From Roseomonas gilardii subsp. gilardii (GTDB taxonomy: Bacteria > Pseudomonadota > Alphaproteobacteria > Acetobacterales > Acetobacteraceae): a DNA stretch of 64,000 nucleotides. Both the position numbers and the translations under genes were made by a program. The stretch is taken from contig NZ_CP095555.1 in the NCBI RefSeq assembly GCF_023078375.1, positions 62,001-126,000 of the forward strand, in the 5' to 3' direction. Of the stretch, positions 36,505 through 46,865 are shown in pieces. Numbering within the stretch: position 1 is the stretch's first letter; each line of letters opens with the position of its first letter. Below the pieces are notes generated by a model. The model ran no database searches and was not told the DNA's origin. It saw nothing but the letters and a program-made list of their open reading frames with translations.

Positions 36505-36574
36505 CCCGAGGTCGGTTCCGCCCGCCGGCGAACAGGATGACGCCGCGCCGCTGAAGCTCTCCGAGAGACCCATC

Positions 36575-38356
<1,782 letters not shown>

Positions 38357-38441
38357 AACGGCCCTCCCTCGCCGCGGCACGGAAACATCCCGCGCGGAAC
38401 CGGGGGGGACGCCCGCACGAGCATCGTAGGAGAACAAGGCA

Positions 38442-39365
38442 GTGCCACAGATCCGGCGTCGACTCATCCTGACAGGCCTGTCACTGGCCGGCCTGTGCTC
38501 CCTCGCGCGGGCCCAGGTCGTCGATCTCGCGGCCGAGACGGCGCCGCCCATCCGCGGCGAGCGCGACGAGGCGGCGATCGCCCTGCTGAAGGATGTGCGC
38601 CTCCTCCGGGACGACACCCTGACCGTCGCTATCAATGTCGGACGCCTGCCGCTCGCGGGCTTCGCGGCGGACGGCAAGACGCCGGTGGGTTCCGAGCCGG
38701 GGATCGCCCAGCTTCTCGCCGACGGGCTCGGCAGGAAGCTCGAGATCGTGCCGGTGGCCTGGGCGGACTGGCCGCTCGGGCTGGCCTCCGGCAAGTACGA
38801 TGCGGTCATCTCCAACGTGACCGTCACCGAGGCACGGAAGGAGAAGTTCGATTTCTCCACCTACCGCAAGGACCAGCTCGGCGCCTATGTGAAGACCACC
38901 GGGCCGATCACCGCCATCAAGGGTCCGGAGGATATCGCGGGGCTGCGGATCATCGTCGGCGCCGGCACGAACCAGGAGCAGATCCTCCTGCGCTGGAACC
39001 AGCAGAATGCCGCGAAGGGGCTGAAGCCCGCGGAGCTGCAATACTACTACGACGACGCGGTGCGCGCGCTCGCCATCCAGTCGGGGCGCGCGGATGTCTA
39101 TTTCGGCCCCAATGCCATCGCTGCCTACGAAGCCCGGCGCGACGGCAAGACCCGGCTGGTCGGCAGCTTCAGCGGCGGCTGGCCGGTGACGGCGGAGATC
39201 GCCGTCGCCACGCGCAAGGGCAGCGGCCTGGCGGAGGCGGCGACGAAAGCCCTCAACACCCAGATCGCCCATGGCGCCTATGCCAAGGTGCTGGCGCGCT
39301 GGAGCCTTTCGGAGGAGGCGATCGAGCAGTCCCGCACCAATCCGCCGGGCTTGCCGAAGAGCTGA
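38442..39365 (+). CDS. Periplasmic amino-acid-binding protein (SBP_bac_3), first of tandem pair
   Basis: This 307-residue protein starts with GTG after AGGAGAAC and has a signal sequence (RRRLILTGLSLAGLCSLARA). The mature part shows GFAADGKTPVGSEPGIAQLLADGLGRKLEIVPVAWADWPLGLASGKYDAVISN and KEKFDFSTYRKD, the family-3 polar-amino-acid binding signature. It is strongly similar to the next gene product; the pair resembles TcyJ/TcyK of B. subtilis, two receptors for one transporter. Confidence 0.87.
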   Translation: MPQIRRRLILTGLSLAGLCSLARAQVVDLAAETAPPIRGERDEAAIALLKDVRLLRDDTLTVAINVGRLPLAGFAADGKTPVGSEPGIAQLLADGLGRKLEIVPVAWADWPLGLASGKYDAVISNVTVTEARKEKFDFSTYRKDQLGAYVKTTGPITAIKGPEDIAGLRIIVGAGTNQEQILLRWNQQNAAKGLKPAELQYYYDDAVRALAIQSGRADVYFGPNAIAAYEARRDGKTRLVGSFSGGWPVTAEIAVATRKGSGLAEAATKALNTQIAHGAYAKVLARWSLSEEAIEQSRTNPPGLPKS

Positions 39366-39457
39366 CGGACCAACCGCGCCAGCATGCGTCCCCCGGGTCT
39401 GCCGGCTCCCAGCCTCGCCGGAGCGGGGCAGCGCCATTCGAGACAGGATATCAAGGA

Positions 39458-40423
39458 ATGACCGACCACCCCGAGGAGACCGGTCCACGCCGCAGCCGGC
39501 GGCATCTCGGCTCCCTCGCAGCCAGCTTCGCCCTGCTGCTCGCCTCGCCCGCGCTGATGTCGCCGGCGCGGGCCATCGACCTGAGCCCGGGGCAGCCGGA
39601 CCGGCCGCGCGGGCGGCGCAACGAGCAGGCGTTGGCGGCGATCCCCGCCAGCTTCCGCTTCGTGCGGGAGGAGGTCTTCACCGTGGCCATCGCGCCCGGT
39701 GGTCCGCCGATCGCCACCTATGCCACGGATGCCAGCACAGTGGTCGGCGCCGATCCCGACATCGCCTCCCTGATCGCGGATGCGCTGGGGCGCCGGCTTG
39801 AACTCGTGCCGGTGGCCTGGGCCGACTGGCCGCTGGGCCTGGTATCGGGGCGCTTCGACGCGGCCATCTCCAACATCGGCGTCACCGAGCAGCGCAAGGA
39901 GAAGTTCGACTTCTCCACTTACCGCCAGGGCCTGCACGGTTTCTTCGTCCGCAGCGACAGCCCGATCACCGCGATCCGCGAGCCGAAGGACGTGGCCGGT
40001 CTCCGGCTCGCCCTGGGCGCGGGAACGAACCAGGAGCGCATCCTGCTGCAATGGAGCAGGCAGAATGTCGCGAACGGCCTGAAGCCGACCGAGTTCCTGT
40101 ATTTCGACGACGACACCGCCCGCAACCTGGCGCTGCTGTCCGGACGCATCGACGTGAATATCGGCCCGAATCCCAACCTGACCTATCAGGCCGTGAAGGA
40201 TGGCCGCTCGCGCTCGGTCGGCACAGTCAGCGCCGGCTGGCCGGAGCGTTCAGACGTCGCCATCACGACGCGCAAGGGCAGCGGGCTGGCCGAGGCGCTG
40301 ACCATAGCGGTCAACGGGCTGATGGAGGATGGCTCCTACGCGAAGGTCCTGGCGCGTTGGGGGCTGGAAGCGGAGGCGCTCGACCGCTCGCAGACCAATC
40401 CTCCCGGCCTGCCGAGGTTCTGA
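39458..40423 (+). CDS. Periplasmic amino-acid-binding protein (SBP_bac_3), second of tandem pair
   Basis: This 321-residue paralog of the preceding protein shares VPVAWADWPLGL, EKFDFSTYR, GAGTNQE and the C-terminal QTNPPGLP. Its signal region is longer, with two arginines before the hydrophobic core (RRSRRHLGSLAASFALLL), so Tat export is possible. The ATG at 39458 follows AAGGA. An open frame from 38495 exists but its first 320 codons are the off-frame shadow of the upstream gene. Confidence 0.87.
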   Translation: MTDHPEETGPRRSRRHLGSLAASFALLLASPALMSPARAIDLSPGQPDRPRGRRNEQALAAIPASFRFVREEVFTVAIAPGGPPIATYATDASTVVGADPDIASLIADALGRRLELVPVAWADWPLGLVSGRFDAAISNIGVTEQRKEKFDFSTYRQGLHGFFVRSDSPITAIREPKDVAGLRLALGAGTNQERILLQWSRQNVANGLKPTEFLYFDDDTARNLALLSGRIDVNIGPNPNLTYQAVKDGRSRSVGTVSAGWPERSDVAITTRKGSGLAEALTIAVNGLMEDGSYAKVLARWGLEAEALDRSQTNPPGLPRF

Positions 40424-40432
40424 GGTGCAGCG

Positions 40433-41503
40433 ATGACGGTTCCGGCCATCCGCCATATCGGCTTCCTGACCCCCGGCAACTACCGGGACGAGGACCCCCT
40501 CGCCGGGCTGGAGGATACGCTGCGCCTCTTCGCCCTCGGCGAGGAACTGGGTTTCGATAGCGCCTGGGTCAGGCAGCGACATCTCGAACCCGGCATCTCC
40601 TCCGGCGCCGTCTTCCTGGCCGCGGCGGCGCAGCGGACCTCGCGAATCGCGCTGGGCACCGCAGTCATCCAGATGGGCTACGAGAACCCGTTCCGACTGG
40701 CCGAGGATCTCTCGATGGCCGATGTGCTGTCCCGCGGCCGGCTCAACATCGGCGTGAGCGCCAGCACGCCCCTGTACCTGGATCTCCTCGGGCCGCGCAT
40801 CCTCGGCACCGGCTGGGAAAGCCGCGCCTTCACCCACGCGCCGGTCGCGCAGCTCGTCGAGCATCTGCGCGGCGCCTTCCTGGGCGAGGCCGGGCGTCGG
40901 ATCGCCTCGGCGGCGGGCAGCCACCGGCCGAGGCTCCGCCCGCATGCGGCGGGCCTGGCCGATCGCGTCTGGTACGGCGCCGGGTCGCTCGGCTCGGCCC
41001 GCTGGGCCGGGGAAAACGGCCTGAACCTGCTTCTGGGCAGCCTGACCTCCGGCGAGGGCACGGACTCTCTGTTCGAGGCGCAGCTCGCCCAGGTCAGGGT
41101 CTTCCGCGATGCGGCCGGACCGGCGTTGCGGCCCGGGATCGCGCTATCCAGGATCGCCCTGGGACGCGTGATCCTTCCCCTCGACAGCGCCTCGGCCGGG
41201 ACCAGGCGGAAGTACCAGGACTACGCGGCATCCCGCCATGCCCGCACCCTGGTGCCACAGGGGGAACGGCACACCCTTTTTGGGCGCGACATCGTGGGAA
41301 CGGGGGTGGAGATCCTGGAGGCCCTGCGGGACGATCCCGTCATGCGGGAGGTCGGCGAGTTCCGCCTGGAACTGCCCTATGGCTTCGAGTGGCACGAATA
41401 CGCGCAGATCCTGGGCGATTTCGTCACGCATATCGCACCTGGCCTGGGATGGGGGGCGCCCACGGCAGGACCGTCGTCTCGCATGGCGGAGGCCAGCCCC
41501 TGA
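40433..41503 (+). CDS. LLM-class flavin-dependent oxidoreductase, third of the cluster
   Basis: This 356-residue luciferase-like protein begins IRHIGFLTPGNYRDEDPLAGLEDTLRLFALGEELGFDSAWVRQRHLEPG and has SRIALGTAVIQMGYENPFRLAEDLSMADVLSRGRLNIGVS. It starts 9 bases after the second binding-protein stop and ends the operon. It differs from the other two monooxygenases, so the cluster offers three flavin oxygenases with possibly distinct S-substituted substrates. Confidence 0.84.
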   Translation: MTVPAIRHIGFLTPGNYRDEDPLAGLEDTLRLFALGEELGFDSAWVRQRHLEPGISSGAVFLAAAAQRTSRIALGTAVIQMGYENPFRLAEDLSMADVLSRGRLNIGVSASTPLYLDLLGPRILGTGWESRAFTHAPVAQLVEHLRGAFLGEAGRRIASAAGSHRPRLRPHAAGLADRVWYGAGSLGSARWAGENGLNLLLGSLTSGEGTDSLFEAQLAQVRVFRDAAGPALRPGIALSRIALGRVILPLDSASAGTRRKYQDYAASRHARTLVPQGERHTLFGRDIVGTGVEILEALRDDPVMREVGEFRLELPYGFEWHEYAQILGDFVTHIAPGLGWGAPTAGPSSRMAEASP

Positions 41504-41643
41504 CGCCATCGCTAGCCGTCCAGCCTGTTTCCCTGTCCGGTCCGACCCGGCCATGGTACTGGCCTTTCGCCACCGCGCCCGCGATCCCGCGAAGCGCGGC
41601 CCCCGGGGCAGGACAAGGCAGGAAGACAACTCTCCCGCACGCT

Positions 41644-41905
41644 TCAGCCTGCATCGATGGAACTTGATATTACATCATAAACGAGAATGGTGCTGAAACC
41701 GGCGTTGCCATTGCGGACATCGCTGATCAGACGCTGTAGCTCACTACGCCCGGCGATGCTGAGACCGCTCTTGCCATGATGGGCATAAGTCTGCACGATC
41801 TCGATACCGCGTGCACCGGATGGCCTTCGATTGGTTCTCCGTGGAATAGCGCTGATCATCCGTGGACATGCGGACGTACTCGGCAGCCTGCACCGGGCCA
41901 GCCTG
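41644..41905 (-). pseudogene. Serine recombinase (resolvase) N-terminal fragment, frameshifted
   Basis: One frame gives AEYVRMSTDDQRYSTENQSKAI, the serine-recombinase start, although the nucleophilic Ser position is only inferred. A second frame continues GIEIVQTYAHHGKSGLSIAG and LISDVRNGNAGFSTILVYDV. A small deletion after KAI shifts the frame, and the protein ends soon after at 41644, so the DNA-binding part is missing. Confidence 0.65.
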
Positions 41906-41989
41906 CCGTTTTCCTGTTCTACTTGCCGGGCGCGGTCCCACATGCTCGTCCTTTCTCCGCAAGGCCAAGCTCCGAGCCCCTGAGTCCTT

Positions 41990-42165
41990 GGGATGCGGCC
42001 GTCGTGCCAGCCGTACCCTCCAGCGCCTCGGCGATGCTCAGGCGGCCGCTGATCCGCCCGCGCCGCGCCAGCACGGCGACGGCCGTGCCCGGCCGCAGCG
42101 CTTCGTAGCGTCCAGGCCGCACCAGGGCACACGGGGCCTGATCCCCGATGCGCAGGCACACGGTA
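41990..42165 (-). pseudogene. Unidentified C-terminal fragment, second copy
   Basis: The frame CLRIGDQAPCALVRPGRYEALRPG, then VAVLARRGRISGRLSIAEALE repeats the segment at 13922-14008. It joins the remnant of the peptide-binding protein on one side and the recombinase fragment on the other. The parent gene is unknown. Confidence 0.45.
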
Positions 42166-42199
42166 TAGCGGCTCGGGTTCCTGTTGCGGCACGGAGGCG

Positions 42200-42994
42200 G
42201 CGCTGACCCGGCCGGTGGCCGAGATCACCGGCGCCACCGCTATGCCGGTGGAGGCCGGCTGCCAGTTCCGCCCCAGCACCACCGCCTCCAGCCGCTCCAC
42301 CGGCCGCCAGGCGAAGTCCGCCAGCCGGCGATGCAGCGCCTCGGTGGCGGCCATCCGGGCGGCGTCGCCCTGGGCATCCACCACCGCTGCCCGCAGCCGT
42401 TCCGCCTCCGCATCGCAGGGCCAGCCGACCCAGCCGCGGGCACAGCCCATGTTGGTGCCGATGTTGGTCATCGGGCTCTGCATCGTCGGGCCGGAGGCGA
42501 AGGTGATGAACATGTCCCATCCGCCCTTGTCGTTGGTTTCGCGGTTCTGCAGGCGCGCTGACACGGCGCCCCAATCGGTGAACTGCAGATCCACGTTGAT
42601 GCCGCCCCGGGCCAGGGCCTGCGCCGCCACCTCCGCCATGCGGCCCATATACGGGATCTCATGGGTGGAGATCAGGACCACCTTCTCCCCGCGATACCCT
42701 GCTTCCGCCAGCAGCCGCTTCGCCGCCTCCACATCCGTCCGGCCGAAACGTTCGGCGCCGGCTTCCGTGCCGTTGGGACTGCCGCACACGAAATAGGAGT
42801 TGCAGCGCTTCCAGAAGCGCTCGTCGCCCGTGCATGCGGGTGATGACGATCGACGCCGAGACCGGATCGAGGTTGCGCAGATCGGCATGCGGCGCGACGC
42901 GCAGCACGCGATCGGCCGCCGGCTGCGCCGCTGCCGGCACGGCAAGGGCCAGGGGCGCGCACAAGGCGAGCCAGGGGACGATCTTCTGCCGCAT
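42200..42994 (-). pseudogene. Peptide-type ABC substrate-binding protein with large internal deletion
   Basis: The ATG at 42994 starts a signal peptide (KIVPWLALCAPLALAVPAAAQ) and the family-5 opening LRVAPHADLRNLDPVSASIVITRMH. At about 42840 this joins directly, one frame off, to the far C-terminal part (RFWKRCNSYFVCGSPNGTE, then AKRLLAEAGYRGEKVVLIS, and FTDWGAVSARLQNRE). About 300 residues of the ligand-binding core are missing compared with the usual 500-540. The natural C-terminus is also replaced after RNWQPASTGI. Confidence 0.72.
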
Positions 42995-43045
42995 GGATGT
43001 CGCGCTTTCCTGGTTTGCCGAAATTGCAGCATCCGCGCAGGATAC

Positions 43046-43890
43046 AGAGGGCGGCGGCGTGGCATGAGCCGGCGTGGTTGTAGCTCTTCTCCGCCACGGC
43101 CGGCGTGTTGCCCACCAGGGCCGCCGCCAGGACCGGCGGCGCGCCCAGCCGCAGTGCCACGGTGGTGACGATGCTGTGCCGGATGCGGTGTGGCCCGAAG
43201 GATATTCCGAAACGCTCGCGCGACAGCCGCTGGATGCGGCTGCTGATGCCATGCGTGGTCAGCGGCCCGCCCTGCGCGCTGATCCACAGCGCCTCCTGCC
43301 GCCGCCCCGCCAGCAGCGCCGGGCGGATCACGTCGAGGTAGTGCCGCATCCACGGCGTGAAGCCCACGTGCAACCCAAAGCGGTCCCGCCGCTTCGTCTT
43401 GGTCTGCGCCGGCGAGAACTCCACCCGGAAGCCCCCGACCTGCAGCAGGCTCACCGAGCGCAACCGCCGGCCGCACAGCGCAAAGAAGACGATCAGCAGC
43501 CCGTCGCGATAGGCGACCAGCGCGTTAGGATCGCTCCCCCGCTCCAGCCGCGCCATGGCTTGCCGCATCAGGCCGATGCCCTAGTCGGCGATCACCTGCC
43601 CGTCCGGCACCACCAGGGGCCGCGCGGTCCTGGGCAGCAGCGCGTGTACCGACACGCCGTCGGGCCGGCGGATCCAGCCGGTGTCCGCCCCCGGCACGAT
43701 CACCGCCAGCGCCATGGCCAAGTGGCTGAAGCGTCCGATCACCGTGTGGTCGGCATTGCCCGTCCGCCGCAGCTCATGAAAGAGCGCCCACAGCCGCGCG
43801 CGCGTGACGCGCTCCAGTGGCGGCTCATCCGGGTCAAGCCAGTCGCGGCTGGCCAGGAAGGCAGGCCGCCTCCGCTTCAGTGGCGGTCTG
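43046..43890 (-). pseudogene. Tyrosine recombinase/integrase remnant with internal stop
   Basis: The N-terminal frame (RRPAFLASRDWLDPDEPP, then RLWALFHELRRTGNADHTV) runs to TAG 43581-43583 and resumes in frame as GIGLMRQAMARLERGSDP. The catalytic part shows FALCGRRLRSVSLLQVGG (Arg box), HRIRHSIVTTVALRLGAPPVLAAALVGN (H-x-x-R box) and SYNHAG in place of the usual final Tyr segment. The 5' start is displaced and the 3' end runs into the binding-protein fragment, so it is inactive. Confidence 0.7.
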
Positions 43891-43989
43891 TGATACGGGC
43901 ATGCGTAGCCATAGCCGGCTGATCCCTTCAGCAGCTGTGGTCGGGCTGACCAGGGTACTGGGACACCCTGGCTGGCCGATCTGACTTCT

Positions 43990-44005
43990 GTTCGTTTTTC
44001 CGAAC
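43990..44005. promoter_or_regulatory. Inverted repeat upstream of the XRE gene
   Basis: GTTCG and CGAAC flank TTTTTC, 60 bases before the XRE regulator ATG. It may be an autoregulatory operator; the arms are short. Confidence 0.35.
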
Positions 44006-44065
44006 ACTGCTAGGATTATAACCAAGGCCTCACTGGCGCAAGAAAAATCGTTTCATGGTAACGAA

Positions 44066-44296
44066 ATGCTAGCAGTGCAATGCAGAATGGCTAGAGCTGC
44101 CCTGGGCTTGGGAGTTCGAGAGGTCGCTGAGGCAGCCAAGGTTTCGCCGGACACAGTTGTGCGTCTCGAAAGAGGCGAAACTCTCAAAGAGAGAACCATC
44201 GATGCCATTCGCGGCGCTCTCGAAGTGGCAGGCGTGGAGTTCATTCCAGAGAATGGTGGAGGTGCCGGAGTGCGGCTGCGCAAGAGACCGTCGTGA
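44066..44296 (+). CDS. Small XRE-type helix-turn-helix regulator
   Basis: This 76-residue protein is one DNA-binding domain: CRMARAALGLGVREVAEAAKVSPDTVVRLERGETLKERTIDAIRGALEVAGVEFI. This compact form, ending GVEFIPENGGG-GVRLR, is common in alphaproteobacteria. It lies just after the gene graveyard and before an unknown small gene, in DNA of lower GC. Confidence 0.8.
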   Translation: MLAVQCRMARAALGLGVREVAEAAKVSPDTVVRLERGETLKERTIDAIRGALEVAGVEFIPENGGGAGVRLRKRPS

Positions 44297-44360
44297 AGAT
44301 CCTGCCTTTCATGTCTGCCCTCGTCAGCAACTCCATCCTCCATCACATTGCGAGGCTCGG

Positions 44361-44717
44361 ATGGCAGTAGCCGATGAAACGGGCGTTCTGGCCGGCGCCG
44401 TCTATGACGGCGATGGCAGGCTGGTCCTGGGCAGTGGTCCCACCTTCTCGCTCGGCCTGGTCACGGATTGCGCCTTCCAGGCGGTGCTGCACAACCTGGA
44501 CGAGCCGGGGAACACGATCGAGCCGGGGGATCGCCTCTGGCTCCTGCCCGAAGGTCTGGTACCGGGCGCTGACCTTCCAGAGCACGTCCTGGCCAGCCTC
44601 GCCGCGGTGGTGCGGGCCGGTGGCAAGATCGTCGTGATGGCGGACGACGCGGAGGTTGGGAACTGGGCCTGCGAGGCCATCGAGCGGGCGCTCGTCGCGC
44701 GCCAGGGCAGCGCCTGA
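44361..44717 (+). CDS. Uncharacterised 118-residue protein
   Basis: No family is recognised. The sequence has a beta-rich start (GVLAGAVYDGDGRLVLGSGP) and a Rossmann-like end (AAVVRAGGKIVVMADDAEVGNWACEAIERAL). The ATG at 44361 lacks a strong ribosome site, and the frame stays open upstream to 44157, overlapping the XRE gene. It is placed after the XRE regulator, convergent with the LysR gene. Confidence 0.5.
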   Translation: MAVADETGVLAGAVYDGDGRLVLGSGPTFSLGLVTDCAFQAVLHNLDEPGNTIEPGDRLWLLPEGLVPGADLPEHVLASLAAVVRAGGKIVVMADDAEVGNWACEAIERALVARQGSA

Positions 44718-44745
44718 GCGCGGCCCCCTGGCAGCGGCCCTCCCT

Positions 44746-45675
44746 TCAGCGCCCGGGATAGGCCTCCCGGCAGACCGTCACCACCGTCTCGCGCAGCCAG
44801 CGATGCGTCGGATCGGCGTCCAGGCGGGGATGCCACATCGCTGAGATCAGGAACTCCGGCACCGGCACCGGAAGACCGAACTTCTCCAGGCCGGACGTCA
44901 CGGCTGGATCGCCCAGCAACCCGTTGCCGAGGCAGGAGCACGGCACCATCGCCACCAGATCCGACTGGCGCGCAATGCGCATGGCATCCGGATAGCCCGG
45001 CACGGCGACACTGATCCTCCGCTCGAGGCCAAGCCGCCGCAGGGCGGCATGGACTGCTTCGCCTGTCTCCCCTTCCCGCGATGCTGCAACGTGGCGACAG
45101 GCGGCGTAGCGTTCCGGCGTCACCTCCCCGGCCGCCAGGAGCGAATGCCCCGTCCGGACCACGCCGACGAAGCGGTCGCGGAACAGGAGGCGGGTGCGGA
45201 TCTCCGGCGCAGAGGTGCCGCGCAGGCCGATCTCTAGGTCGATCAGCCCCTCGCGGAGCGGGCCCGCCTCTTTGTCCGGCTTCGGAACGAAGCGGAGTTG
45301 GACCTGCGGCGCCGCCCGTGCGACGGCCGCGACGACCGGGGCGGAGAGGACCTCCAGGAAGCCCTCGCTCGCCCGGATGGTGAAGCTCCGCTCCAGCGAG
45401 GCGATGTCCACCTGGGCAGGCTGCGGCCGCAGGACCGCCCGTGCTTCCCGGGCCAGCTCGTGGACACGGTCCCGCAGCTCGGCCGCGCGCGGCGTCGGCA
45501 CCAAGCCGCGCCCGGCGCGCACCAGCAGCGGATCGCCCGTTGCCGTGCGCAGCCGTGTCAGCGTGCGGCTCATGGCCGATGGGCTCAGTCCGAGGCGGCG
45601 GGCTGCCCCCGTCACACTGGCTTCCGCGAGCAGCACGTCCAGCGCGGCGAGGAGGTTCAGGTCCACATCGTCCAT
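44746..45675 (-). CDS. LysR-family transcriptional regulator
   Basis: This 309-residue protein opens DLNLLAALDVLLAEASVTGAARRLGLSPSAMSRTLTRLRTATGDPLLVRAGRGL and has the effector domain RFVPKPDKEAGPLREGLIDLEIGL, of the NodD/LinR-like branch. It is divergent from the SDR gene at 45811 and probably regulates it through the palindrome at 45718-45736. Confidence 0.87.
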   Translation of the reverse strand: MDDVDLNLLAALDVLLAEASVTGAARRLGLSPSAMSRTLTRLRTATGDPLLVRAGRGLVPTPRAAELRDRVHELAREARAVLRPQPAQVDIASLERSFTIRASEGFLEVLSAPVVAAVARAAPQVQLRFVPKPDKEAGPLREGLIDLEIGLRGTSAPEIRTRLLFRDRFVGVVRTGHSLLAAGEVTPERYAACRHVAASREGETGEAVHAALRRLGLERRISVAVPGYPDAMRIARQSDLVAMVPCSCLGNGLLGDPAVTSGLEKFGLPVPVPEFLISAMWHPRLDADPTHRWLRETVVTVCREAYPGR

Positions 45676-45717
45676 CGGGGCAGCCTACCCGCCCTGCGCG
45701 GCCATCCCTAGCGTCCT

Positions 45718-45736
45718 ATGCAACAACAGTTTGCAT
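45718..45736. promoter_or_regulatory. Probable LysR operator
   Basis: ATGCAA and TTGCAT form a perfect inverted repeat around seven bases, with a T-N11-A core inside as in typical LysR boxes. It lies 42 bases before the LysR start codon and 75 bases before the SDR start. Confidence 0.55.
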
Positions 45737-45810
45737 GGGATGCGCGTGGCGCCCGGACCGGACGCTGCCCAACATCCTGGCCCGATCCGTCAGCCAAGGA
45801 TGATCCATCC

Positions 45811-46524
45811 ATGACAACCTCCGACCAACCCACGTCCTCGATCCTCCTCGTCGGCGCCTCGCGCGGCCTCGGCCACGCCATGGCCGCCGAGTTCCTGCGG
45901 AAAGGCTGGAACGTCACCGGTACCGTCCGGGACGGGAGCACTCGGACCCTGCTGCACGACCTGGCGGAGGAGGCCGAGGGCCGCGTCGGCATCGAGACCC
46001 TCGACATCCGCATGCCGGAGCAGATCGAGGCACTGCGGGAACGCCTGGCGGGCCGGGTGTTCGACATGCTGTTCGTCAATGCCGGGACCACCAACCGCGA
46101 TCCGGCGCAGACGATCGGCGAGGTATCGACCGAGGAGTTCGTGGAGGTCATGTTCACCAACGCGCTCGGCCCGATGCGGGTCATCGAGCGCCTGGAGGCC
46201 TGTGTCGCCCCGGCTGGCCTGATCGGTGCGATGTCCTCCGGCCAGGGCAGCGTCGCCAACAACGAGCGCGGCCAGCGGGAACTCTACCGCGGCAGCAAGG
46301 CCGCGCTGAACATGTTCATGCGCAGCTACGCGGCCCGCCAGGGCGCGACGCCGCGTCCGATGGCGTTGATGGCACCCGGCTGGATCCGCACCGCCCTGGG
46401 CGGTGCGGAGGCCCCTTTGAGCATCGGGGACAGCATCCCGAGCCTCGTGGAGGTGCTTCTGGCCAAACGGGAGCGGCCAGGGCTGGAATACCTCGACTAC
46501 CGCGGTCGCACCGTGCCGTGGTGA
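45811..46524 (+). CDS. Short-chain dehydrogenase, LysR-controlled
   Basis: This 237-residue SDR has LLVGASRGLGHAMAAEFLRKGWNVTGTVRD (NADP-type loop with Arg), FVNAGTTN, the MSSGQGS Ser strand and YRGSK with Tyr and Lys. The start at 45811 is preferred over 45718, which lies inside the operator palindrome. It stands alone after a divergent LysR gene; substrate unknown. Confidence 0.85.
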   Translation: MTTSDQPTSSILLVGASRGLGHAMAAEFLRKGWNVTGTVRDGSTRTLLHDLAEEAEGRVGIETLDIRMPEQIEALRERLAGRVFDMLFVNAGTTNRDPAQTIGEVSTEEFVEVMFTNALGPMRVIERLEACVAPAGLIGAMSSGQGSVANNERGQRELYRGSKAALNMFMRSYAARQGATPRPMALMAPGWIRTALGGAEAPLSIGDSIPSLVEVLLAKRERPGLEYLDYRGRTVPW

Positions 46525-46596
46525 GGATCGGACCTCCGGTTCAGCCTGGATTCATGGCGGCGAAGACCGTTTCGTACTACCGGTCCCGCCCCGGCA

Positions 46597-46864
46597 TCAG
46601 CCGCGCCGGCTGACCCGTAGCCACGCCGCGAAGATCACTTCGTCCAGCCTGCCTTCGAGCAGCCGCAGCATCTGCTCCACGGCCTGTGGCGCGGCGATGT
46701 CGAGTTCGATACCGTTGGCCTTGAGGAAGAGCACGCAACAGCCCCAGGCGGTCCGCTTGTTGCCATCGTTGAAAGGATGGTTGGCCGCGAGACCGTAAGC
46801 ATAAGCCGCGGCCAGATCGAACAGGTCCGGGATGCCGGTAGCGGCAAGCTTGTTGCCGGGACGG
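46597..46864 (-). pseudogene. doc: Doc/Fic-family toxin, truncated by insertion
   Basis: The remnant encodes GRPGNKLAATGIPDLFDLAA, then NHPFNDGNKRTAWGCCVLFLKANGIELD, including the full Fic motif HPFxDGNKRTA, and ends at a normal stop at 46597. The N-terminal 40 or so residues, with the start, are gone: the coding sequence ends where IS elements begin. Doc proteins phosphorylate EF-Tu in toxin-antitoxin pairs; the antitoxin gene is also absent. Confidence 0.78.
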
Positions 46865-46865
46865 C

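Noticed and set aside
38495-40423. 642-codon ORF that seems to join two binding proteins
   Set aside because: Its first half is an off-frame shadow of the 38442 gene; only codons from 39458 on are real.
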